NCBI GenBank assembly: GCA_964429355.1
Contig: CAYSCH010000096.1
Coordinates: 1-26,300 of the forward strand
DNA from: JAAYAY01 sp964429355
Lineage (GTDB): Bacteria; Planctomycetota; Planctomycetia; Pirellulales; Thermoguttaceae
DNA length: 26,300 bases
Direction of reading: 5' to 3'
A model generated the notes under the pieces. It was not told the origin of the DNA, did no database searches, and saw only the letters and a list, made by a program, of their open reading frames with translations. Numbering within the stretch: the first letter of the stretch is position 1; each line of letters starts with the position of its first letter. Both the position numbers and the translations under genes were made by a program. Of this stretch, positions 1 to 7,300 are shown piece by piece.

Positions 1-21
1 GATGCCCGCTGTAAACTCAAG

Positions 22-64
22 TCAGTCTATCCCACAATTAAGCTGTGACAGAGCAGTAGACTGA
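22..64. repeat. Inverted repeat abutting a gene break
   Basis: TCAGTCTA at 22-29 is matched by its exact reverse complement TAGACTGA at 57-64, with 27 nt between. The right arm ends immediately next to the last codon of the nucleotidyltransferase fragment that still fits its family (the Glu codon, 65-67 on the minus strand). That position suggests the end of an inserted element or a rearrangement joint. No transposase is visible because the window stops here. The repeat is seen directly; the mobile-element reading is inference. Confidence 0.45.
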
Positions 65-178
65 TTCGGTTGCTCTCACGTAGCCGTGATATGCGACCGC
101 GTGCCCTCCCACGATGACGAACGGCACATCATGCTTGATCAGCACGTCGATCAGGCGAAACGGGTCGCCACTGGCCAT
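38..178 (-). pseudogene. Truncated MNT-type nucleotidyltransferase-like protein
   Basis: The reading frame starts at ATG 178, behind a good ribosome binding site (GGAGGAGAT). It encodes MASGDPFRLIDVLIKHDV followed by FVIVGGHAVAYHG and VRATE. This is the usual N-terminus of small nucleotidyltransferase-fold proteins, often annotated as AbiEii-like or MNT domain, which normally continue with an acidic Asp-x-Asp segment. Here the family resemblance ends right after RATE, and the frame runs through ten unrelated residues to a stop. The product is 46 aa, so the catalytic acidic residues are missing and the gene should be inactive. It overlaps the 3' end of the upstream 85-aa gene, which is typical of this two-gene module. 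The family assignment is from recalled consensus, not a search. Confidence 0.65.
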
Positions 179-386
179 CGATCTCCTCCACGCGACGAGA
201 CTGAAGATTGCGGCGGACAAAGTGCTGTGCCCCCCCGGGTGATGCCAGAAGCAGCTCGAGCGACTTGCGCTGCAGTTGGACGAAGCGAGCCAGGCGTTGC
301 TCAGGAGACTCGCCGCTGCGCATCCGCCGCGCAAACCGTCTCCGCCTTTCGATGGCCGCAGAGATCTCCTCGTCGCCGGTCGCCAT
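129..386 (-). CDS. Small charged protein, partner of the nucleotidyltransferase
   Basis: 85 aa starting MATGDEEISAAIERRRRF, with ATG at 386 and an AGGAG ribosome binding site about 8 nt upstream. It is rich in Arg, Glu and Gln and predicted mostly helical, with a segment reading FVQLQRKSLELLLASPGG and a C-terminal stretch containing FVRRNLQSRRVE. I recognise it as the small protein commonly encoded just before an MNT-type nucleotidyltransferase in planctomycetes and other bacteria. Its 3' end overlaps the downstream fragment by 50 nt, implying coupled translation. The pairing resembles a toxin-antitoxin or HEPN/MNT-like module, but no HEPN catalytic motif (R-x4-6-H) is evident, so a toxin role is not claimed. 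It is much more likely real than the longer frame that extends upstream through the transporter. Confidence 0.7.
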   Translation of the reverse strand: MATGDEEISAAIERRRRFARRMRSGESPEQRLARFVQLQRKSLELLLASPGGAQHFVRRNLQSRRVEEIDGQWRPVSPDRRADQA

Positions 387-414
387 TGGTCGACTCCTGT
401 TGTTTGCGTCTATT

Positions 415-434
415 CTCCGGGAATCACGCAAGGC
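415..434 (+). repeat. Copy 1 of a dispersed 20-bp repeat
   Basis: CTCCGGGAATCACGCAAGGC occurs here on the plus strand, and its exact reverse complement occurs at 26050-26069. The match extends imperfectly on one side, with TT preceding the repeat and one extra C in the right-hand copy. This copy lies in the noncoding gap between the transporter stop and the 85-aa gene. An exact 20-bp match by chance in 26 kb is very unlikely. Confidence 0.7.
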
Positions 435-514
435 GATTTGGCTGTAGTCCTGCAGAATCTCAAATGACGTTGGAAGAATAGAGAATTTGGCATCGTGTGT
501 TTTGTCAGCGATTC

Positions 515-1759
515 TCAGGGGGCGACCGGTTTGCTTGAGGTCGCCGAGCGGATGGTCGCCATCAGCACCAGAAATGCGAGGGGATACATGAAGCCGGAGG
601 CCATCCAGATGGGCCCGTAAGAGAACCGGTCGACGCACCAGCCGATCGCCGTGTTGGCCAGCATGCCGCCGACGGCGCCGACGGCACCGGTCAGGCCCAT
701 CACCGTGCCGACGGCGCCCTTGGGAAAGCGCTCGCTGATGACGGTGACGTAGTTGGTGATCCAGAAGCCGTGCGCCAGCATGAGGAAGGACATCATTGCG
801 ATGGCCATTGCCAGGGTTTCGACCCGGCCGGCCAGGCTGGAGGAAAGGGTCAGCGCGGCGGCCCCCGCCATGATCCAGCGCCGCGCCGCGAGCGCCGGCA
901 GGCCGCGGCGGATCATCCCGTCGGAAACCCATCCGCCGGCAATATTCGAGATGCCCAGCGCGAGAAACGGAATCCAGGTCACCTGGCCAATCTGCTCCAG
1001 CGACACGCCTCGCTCCTGGCTGAGATACTTGGGAATCCAGAACATGTAGAAGTAGAACACCGGGTCGACGATGAACCGCATCAGGGCCAGCCCCCACGTG
1101 TCGACTCTGGCCAACAGCGCCAAGAGCGGCACCTGCTCGCTCTGCGCTGCTCCGACCTGGGCCTGTTGCGAATCGTCGTTCAGGGTCTCGGCCCGGCCCG
1201 ACAGCAACCACCACAAGACGACCCATCCGACGCCGACAAGGCCGGTTACCACAAACACACCGCGCCAGCCCACGGCACTTGCCAGCCAGACGGTCAAGGG
1301 CGGGGCCACGACGGCCCCGAGGGCCGATCCGCCGATGGCAATTCCCATCGCCAAAGCCCGTTGGCGCTGGGGAAACCACTCCGCCACGCCTTTGGCCGCG
1401 CCGGGGAAACAGCCCCCCTCGCCCACGCCCAAGAGAAACCGGCATGCCCCGAGCTGAAACGCATTCTGGACCACCGCGTGGCCGGCGCAGGCCACCGACC
1501 AGAACCCGACCGACAGGGCCATTCCCAGCCGGGTACCCAACACGTCCATCATCCGGCCGCCGAGCAGAAACATGATCGCGTAGCTGACAAGGAAGGCGGT
1601 GGTGACGTAGGAATACTCCGTGTTGCTCATCTCCAACTGCCTGGTGATCACCGGAGCGAGCACCGACAAGACCAGCCGATCCAAGAAGCTCATGGCCGTG
1701 GCGACGAACATCAGACCGCAGAGCCACCAGCGCAGATGCCGCAGAGGAGATGAGCTCAT
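515..1759 (-). CDS. MFS transporter, sugar-acid (hexuronate/glucarate) type
   Basis: 414 aa, ATG at 1759 with AGGA upstream. The protein is hydrophobic throughout with about 12 membrane helices. The N-terminus (FVATAMSFLDRLVLSVLAP) and the following loop with GGRMMDVLGTRLGMA match the anion:cation symporter branch of the major facilitator superfamily. That branch includes ExuT and GudP, which import hexuronates and aldarates by proton symport across the inner membrane. The segment GVGEGGCFPGAAKGVAEWFP around residues 111-130 is a strong signature of this branch. Length is normal and nothing looks broken. It stands alone here: the next minus-strand gene upstream is an unrelated esterase and the downstream gap holds no enzyme. 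The substrate cannot be read from the sequence; sugar acids are the family-based guess. Confidence 0.9.
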   Translation of the reverse strand: MSSSPLRHLRWWLCGLMFVATAMSFLDRLVLSVLAPVITRQLEMSNTEYSYVTTAFLVSYAIMFLLGGRMMDVLGTRLGMALSVGFWSVACAGHAVVQNAFQLGACRFLLGVGEGGCFPGAAKGVAEWFPQRQRALAMGIAIGGSALGAVVAPPLTVWLASAVGWRGVFVVTGLVGVGWVVLWWLLSGRAETLNDDSQQAQVGAAQSEQVPLLALLARVDTWGLALMRFIVDPVFYFYMFWIPKYLSQERGVSLEQIGQVTWIPFLALGISNIAGGWVSDGMIRRGLPALAARRWIMAGAAALTLSSSLAGRVETLAMAIAMMSFLMLAHGFWITNYVTVISERFPKGAVGTVMGLTGAVGAVGGMLANTAIGWCVDRFSYGPIWMASGFMYPLAFLVLMATIRSATSSKPVAP

Positions 1760-1844
1760 CAGGTTATCCTATCTGAACGTCAGGCAAACGGGCGCAGTCG
1801 CCGCGATGCTGTCACAAACGTCGTGGGCGATTGGAAAGGAGGAG

Positions 1845-1868
1845 TAAGATTAAGACTAAGAGTAAGGT
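1845..1868. repeat. Short hexanucleotide tandem repeat, TAAGRN
   Basis: Four consecutive hexamers, TAAGAT, TAAGAC, TAAGAG and TAAGGT, with the last base changing in each unit. The array lies between the transporter start and the esterase gene, in a purine-rich stretch that continues to about 1890. The pattern resembles the heptamer arrays at 4264 and 26218: short unit, variable end base, intergenic location. Confidence 0.6.
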
Positions 1869-1897
1869 AGGAGCAGGGGCGGGAGCAAGAACCGTTT

Positions 1898-1926
1898 AGG
1901 GTTTGCAGACCCTCTTTCACGAGGGT
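1898..1926. other. Two overlapping, mutually exclusive hairpins
   Basis: AGGGT (1898-1902) can pair with ACCCT (1909-1913) around a 6-nt loop. ACCCTC (1909-1914) can instead pair with GAGGGT (1921-1926) around TTTCAC. The shared central segment means only one stem can form at a time. The element lies 65 nt past the stop of the esterase gene and 138 nt before the transporter start, both on the minus strand. No T-run follows on the minus strand, so it is not a standard intrinsic terminator. Stems are only 5-6 bp. Confidence 0.3.
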
Positions 1927-1990
1927 TGCACCGGGCATGTGCGACCCACCGGAAGGGGAGGAAAACGTTGTGGTATCAGTTCGGGTCGGT

Positions 1991-3895
1991 TCAGAAGCTG
2001 TAGTTCAGGCCAAGCTCGCCGCCGCAGGTCGTCATTTGCGGATTGATGAACATGGCCGAGGCGGAGCCTCGCAGCATCACCCGCGGGCTGAACGGATAGA
2101 AGGCACCGAGGGATGTGGTGGCCCAGTCGGAGACGGCTGGAACAGCGTCCATGGTGTAGGACGGGGCGCCAACGGAGGTGAGCGAGGCCGTTACGGTGCG
2201 GTCTCTGCCGGCGCACTCGTGATTCCAATTCATTTCTGCGAACGGTCGGAAGTCGCCCTGGTCGGCCAACAGGCGCCAGCCGAGCTGGGTGACGAGGGAC
2301 TGGCGCGTCTGGTTGTCAAACGACAGGGCCGTGACGCCGCTGTCGCCGGTTTCGGTGAAGCCGTCGATCTCGACCTGCTGGACCACCAGGCCCGCCACCG
2401 GGCCGGTAGCGAACCGCCCGACGCCAAGCTCACAGCCGCCGCGCAAGGCAACTGCCAGGGACTGTCCGGAGGTGTTGGCATGGTTCTGGTCGGTGAAAAT
2501 GCCCAGCGGCACGGAGCGCTTGGTATCGTACTGAAGGAGGTCGTAGGTCGCCACGGCGTTGCCCCACAGCGACCCGCCGACGTAGCCGGCATAGAGGCTC
2601 GGCGCCTCATCGACCTGGCTGAAATGGCCGCCGGTGGAGAACCCCGGTACCTGGCTGCCGGAGGTGAACGCGGCGCCCACGATCAGCCCGCCGGCCGTCT
2701 GATAATCGATGCCCACCGTGCCGCCGAACGGGGTGCCGGAATCGCTGGGGAGACCTCGTTCGTTGTTGACATTCAAGCTGTAGGTTCCGGCGCTGGCCCA
2801 GAGGTTGCTGCCGGACGGACGGCCGTATCGCCCGCAAGGATCGATCTGACCCTGGATGGTGGCCGCGTGCGCCCAGCCGTTCTGCACGGCGCTTTCGGCC
2901 AGCAGGGAAATCTGGCTCGGCGCGGCGAGCAGGCTGTAGGTGTAATCGGCCTCGATCGTCTGGCCGGCCGTCGTCAGGTGCAAGCCGTCGATGAACAGAT
3001 ACTCCTGCTGCTGCTCGGGGCTGAGAATATCAAAACAGGCCGGGACGTGCCCGGTCTCGGGCGGGTCGAAATACAGAGCGTTATACGACCGCACCGTATG
3101 CTCGGTGAAACCGAAGAGGGTGGGATTGTGTGCTATGTAGCGGAACAAGCTGTCGTTGTCTGCGGGAATGAAACGTACGCCCCGCTCGGCCAGGTACGCC
3201 CACTCCCATGTATGGAGGGTACGTGACCGCTGATAGATTTCGGTATTGATGTCGAGGATATCACCACCCGGACCGGCGAACAGGGCAGAGTCATAAGAAT
3301 TGCGCACCACGATGGTGCGTGCGCCGGCCGCCTGGAGCGTGGCGACTTGTTCCGCCAGATTCTCTGCCCCATCGCTCAGATAGTTGGGGTTTGCCGCGCG
3401 CCACTCCGGGGAGGTTGAATATTGGACAAACGTCACGTCGTTGTCGCCGGACTTGATCAGATAGATTGCATTGGGATTGGCGACGCCGTTGACGGAGGCG
3501 AGGTAGAACTCGATCTGAGAAAGAGTACAGACGTTGTCGGGCACCATGGATTCGTGATTGACGACCGTCGTAGCGCCGCCGTTGGCATAGTTGGTTCCGC
3601 CGCCCGGTGCCGTGACCGGCACGGCGGTCAGGCCAAACCTTTCGGCCAACATGGTGGTATTCATGACCCCATTGCCGGCGAACCCGCCGGTGGCGCCACC
3701 GGCGACGGCGGTGAGCATCTTGGCATCGAACGCCGGGTCCCCGGACGTCGAATAGCGGAAATAGCCGGTATCGAGGGTGCTATCGCCAAACACGATGAAC
3801 TGATCGAAGCCGGCCGCACCGGCCCCGCCGGGCATGCTCAGGGCGGTGAATGCAACCCATGGAATCAGGCGAGCAAACGGTCGCGTTCTGAACAT
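1991..3895 (-). CDS. Secreted GDSL esterase/lipase with autotransporter beta-barrel
   Basis: 634 aa from ATG 3895, chosen because it gives a signal peptide (basic MFRTRPFAR, then hydrophobic PWVAFTALSM, cleavage near AGA/AG at about residue 28). The SGNH hydrolase blocks are in order: FIVFGDST (35-40, nucleophile Ser39), GGGTNYANGGA (98-108), SGDND (149-153, oxyanion Asn152) and DGLH (303-306, Asp303 and His306). From about residue 375 to the end the protein is Gly- and aromatic-rich with alternating strands and ends in Phe, as autotransporter barrels do. The layout matches Pseudomonas EstA-type esterases: the barrel inserts in the outer membrane and displays the esterase outside. The length also fits. 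Upstream in-frame Met codons exist (to 4153), but the residues there look noncoding. The ester substrate is unknown. Confidence 0.88.
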   Translation of the reverse strand: MFRTRPFARLIPWVAFTALSMPGGAGAAGFDQFIVFGDSTLDTGYFRYSTSGDPAFDAKMLTAVAGGATGGFAGNGVMNTTMLAERFGLTAVPVTAPGGGTNYANGGATTVVNHESMVPDNVCTLSQIEFYLASVNGVANPNAIYLIKSGDNDVTFVQYSTSPEWRAANPNYLSDGAENLAEQVATLQAAGARTIVVRNSYDSALFAGPGGDILDINTEIYQRSRTLHTWEWAYLAERGVRFIPADNDSLFRYIAHNPTLFGFTEHTVRSYNALYFDPPETGHVPACFDILSPEQQQEYLFIDGLHLTTAGQTIEADYTYSLLAAPSQISLLAESAVQNGWAHAATIQGQIDPCGRYGRPSGSNLWASAGTYSLNVNNERGLPSDSGTPFGGTVGIDYQTAGGLIVGAAFTSGSQVPGFSTGGHFSQVDEAPSLYAGYVGGSLWGNAVATYDLLQYDTKRSVPLGIFTDQNHANTSGQSLAVALRGGCELGVGRFATGPVAGLVVQQVEIDGFTETGDSGVTALSFDNQTRQSLVTQLGWRLLADQGDFRPFAEMNWNHECAGRDRTVTASLTSVGAPSYTMDAVPAVSDWATTSLGAFYPFSPRVMLRGSASAMFINPQMTTCGGELGLNYSF

Positions 3896-4347
3896 GGCCA
3901 GATTCCCCCAAGGATAGAAGTGGAAGGGGCTGGGCTTAAGGTGGAAGCCAGCCGTGCTGTCGAAGTCCCATGGTCCCTGCCGCGGAGCCCCAATTCGAGA
4001 CAGGTCCCAAAATGGGCTTCGTAATGCAGTTGTCGCTTCCGGTAGGGCGTGGGGCAGCAGGTCAGCCGGCAGTCGGATGCGACAAAACTTCCGAAACCCC
4101 GCAGACTCCCCTGCCGCCGCACTGTTAACGTCGCGGAGACCAAGAGGAAGCACCAGGCGTTAGTAGGCTATCGGAAAGCCGGAAGGAAAGGTTGACCTAA
4201 CCTCGCCAGTTGACGCGACTAATCCAATCCTACCCCCCGAGCAGACGGGAGATCGGCAAGATCGGAGATGGGAGATCGGAGATAGGAGATGGGAGATAGG
4301 AGATGGGAGAGGTGATTGCCGATCTCAGGCTACCGTTCGATGGCCTG
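3896..4347. other. Intergenic region between the helicase and esterase genes
   Basis: Noncoding gap of 452 bp, holding the leader of the esterase gene and the 3' flank of hrpA. The only structured item I can support is the heptamer array at 4264-4312. A short imperfect hairpin (GGCT at 4166 with AGCC at 4177) lies near 4170. No consensus promoter or terminator is clear, and no riboswitch consensus is satisfied. Confidence 0.5.
4264..4312. repeat. Heptanucleotide tandem repeat GGAGATN
   Basis: Six consecutive heptamers start at 4264, 4271, 4278, 4285, 4292 and 4299, each GGAGAT plus a variable seventh base (G, C, A, G, A, G). A seventh, degenerate unit GGAGAGG follows at 4306. Related fragments (GGGAGATC, AGATC) precede it. 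It lies 36 bp beyond the hrpA stop codon. It shares the period and the GGAG core with the array at 26218-26300. Confidence 0.85.
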
Positions 4348-7300
4348 CTACTGGACCAATTCCCACTGCTTCTGGAGCTTCTTGGCGGAGACGGAGATCG
4401 AAGTGCCCAGTTCCTGGGCAAAGCGGGAAACACGGTATTCTTCCAACATCCAGCGGTAGGTTTCGAGCTCCGGCTCGCAGCGGCCGGTCTCGTCATTCTG
4501 CCGGCGGCGGTTGAGGTAGACCTCGGTGTGGGCCGCGATTTCGTCAGTCGACGCGCGATCGCGGGATTCGGATCCACCGCGAAGCTTTTCCAGCCGCATC
4601 ACGATCGCCTTGAAGTAACGGGGGTAATGCTTCAGCCAGGTCCACGGCATTTCTGTGAGAAAACGGGGACCGACGAGCCGATCGAGTTGCTCGGCGGCAT
4701 CGCGGGTGGCGAAGGCCCAGCGGTCGGAAGTGGTTTTTTCTACCGCCAGCCGTGCCTTGTGGTACTCGGCGAAGAGGGGACCGATCAGGCCGGCCATTTC
4801 CTGAACGGCCGGGGCGATCCGCTTGCGGCCTTCCGCCAGAAAGCGTTCGAAGCCCGGCTTATCGCGGGGCACGCGCTGGCCGGCAACGAAGGCCAGTTCG
4901 GCGATCAGTTCGGCCAACTGATCCTTCAGAGAAAACTCGGGGACCGCAGCCGCATAGACCAGGACCTGATTCAGGCCCGGCAGCCACTGGACCTGGGCCT
5001 TGAGGTCCCGCCGGGCTGCAATGACGGCCAGCCGCCGCAGCCCGTGGCGCATCTGTTCGGCCGCCGCCTGGGGCGTTTCGAAGAGGCGGACCGACACGCC
5101 TTCACCCTTGTCGACCAGGGCTGGATAGGCCTTGATGGTGATGCCGGCCTGCTTCAGGTCGACCTCTTCGGGCAGGTAGTCGAGGTCCCAGGTGGTCAGC
5201 CCGTCGCGGTCCCAGCCGGAGGAAGCGGTCTGGGTGAACTTTTCGGAAACGAGGGAGCCAATCTGGCGCCGGACAAGGTCCAAGTCGCGTCCTTCGGCGA
5301 GGACCTCGCCCTGGTTGGTCTCGATGCGGACATTCATTCGCAGCTCGGGGGGCAGCTTGTCCTGCTGGAACTCGCTGACGGCGATCCGCTCGCCGGCAAT
5401 GCGGGTGAGCTTTTCGGCCACAGTCTCGAGAAACCGTCCCTGGCCGAATTGGATGTCCTGGACGACGCGTCTGGCGGTGTCGGGGGCGGGGACTAGTCGC
5501 CGGCGGATCGGCTTGGGAAGCGACTTGATCAGCGCCAGCACCTTGGCTTCGACCAGCCCGGGCACAAGCCAATCGAGGTGGGGCTGCTCGACGGTGCCGA
5601 CCGCATCGGTGGACAGCCGCAGGGTGATCCCGTCGCGATCGGAACCGGGCTCGTAGCGGTATTCCAGGGGAAAGGCCGTCTTGCCGAATTCCATGGCATC
5701 GGGGAACTGGCGGGTATCGTCGGCCGGTTTCTCCCGGACGATGTCGGACTCGCTCATGTCGAGCACATCGGGCTTGACCCGTTCGGCCTCCTTGAGCCAC
5801 TGCTTCAGACTGGGAAGGTCGTAGACGTGGTCGGGGATGCGGCTATCGTAGAATTCGTAGCGTGCCCAGTCGCCGAGGAGCACGTCGTGCCGCCGCAGCT
5901 TGGCCTGCAACTGCTCCATCCGCTTGAGCAGCTCTTGATTGCGTCGGAAGAACCTTGGAGTCGATGTGGAAGCTCTCGAAGGTGCACGGCCCTGCCGTCC
6001 ATGGGACGATGTTGGTGGTGTGTTCTGATCATCTGCCAGACACTCCAGGTCGCCTTCGACGAGTCCATGCTGGATGAACAACTCACGGGCGTGCTTCGGA
6101 TTGACCGGCCCGTAGGCAACTCGGCGCCGGGCGACGATTGTCAGCCCGAACAGGGTGACTTTTTCGAAGGCGGCCACCGAACCGGTCTCTCGCTGCCAGT
6201 GCGGCTCGCTGTAAGCGCGTTTCACCAGGTGCAGGGCCAGCGGCTCGATCCAGCCGGGATCGATTTTCGCGCAGGTTCGCAGGTAGCGACGGGTGGTCTC
6301 TACGCTTTCGGCGGCCATGACCCAACTGGGACGTTTCTTGACCAGCACGGAACCGGGCCAGAGGAAGGCCTTGCCGCCGCCGGCCACGTTGTATTCGTAG
6401 CCCTCGCCCCCTCGGGTGCCCAGATTTGCCAGCAGCCCGGTGAGAATGGCCCGGTGGACGGCGTCGTAGTCGTCCTTCCGCTTGTTCCGTTGCAGCCCGG
6501 CCTCCTGGGAGAGTTGCATCAATTGCCGGTGGACGTCGAGCCATTCCCGCAGTCGGTTGTAGGACAAGAAGTTCTGGCGACAGGCCTTGGCCAGTTGGTT
6601 CCGCGAAAGCTTGTCTTTCAGTTCGTGGTAGAAGTCCCAGATCTTCAGGCAGGCGAAGAAGTCGGAATCTCCCTCGGCAAACCTGGCGTGGGCCTCGTCG
6701 GCCGCCTGCTGTTTGTCGACCGGCCGTTCCCGCGGGTCGCGGATCTCCAGTACGGAGGCGATGATCAGCCCCTCCGCCAGGCAGCCTTCCTCCGCCGCCG
6801 CCAGGATCATGCGGCCGATCCGCGGATCGACCGGCATGCGGGCCAGCTTGCGGCCCAGTTCCGTCAGGTTCCCGTTGTCGTCCAAGGCTCCCAGTTCGGT
6901 CAACGTCTGCCGGCCGTCCTTCAAGGCATTGGGCTTGGGCGGGTCGAGGAAGGGAAACTTCTCGATGTCGCCCAGATTCAAGGCTTTCGTTTGCAGGATG
7001 ACGGAGGCCAGGTTGCTGCGGAGGATTTCGGGGGGGGTGAATCGATCGCGGCCATCGTAGTCGGCCTCGTCGTAGAGCCGGATGCAGATGCCGGGGCCGA
7101 GCCGCCCGCACCGCCCGGCGCGCTGATCGGCGGAGGCCTGCGAGATGGGTTCGATGGGCAGGCGTTGGGTCTTCGATCGCGGCGAGTAGCGGCTGATTCG
7201 GGCGGTGCCCGTGTCGATCACGTAGCGGATGCCGGGCACGGTGAGTGACGACTCGGCTACGTTTGTGGCGATGATGATTCGGCGGGCGGTGCCGGGATGG

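Noticed and set aside
129..1727. 532-codon minus frame spanning the transporter and the 85-aa gene
   Set aside because: Its first part is the transporter in the wrong frame with Arg/Gly-rich nonsense; only the last 85 codons are a real gene with their own ribosome binding site.
4021..4200. Cobalamin-riboswitch-like string (CCGCACTG) near the esterase leader
   Set aside because: The required upstream and downstream consensus blocks are absent, and the partial match is on the plus strand while the gene is on the minus strand.
5578..7248. 556-codon plus-strand frame opposite hrpA
   Set aside because: Antisense shadow; the minus strand carries intact helicase motifs across the same bases.
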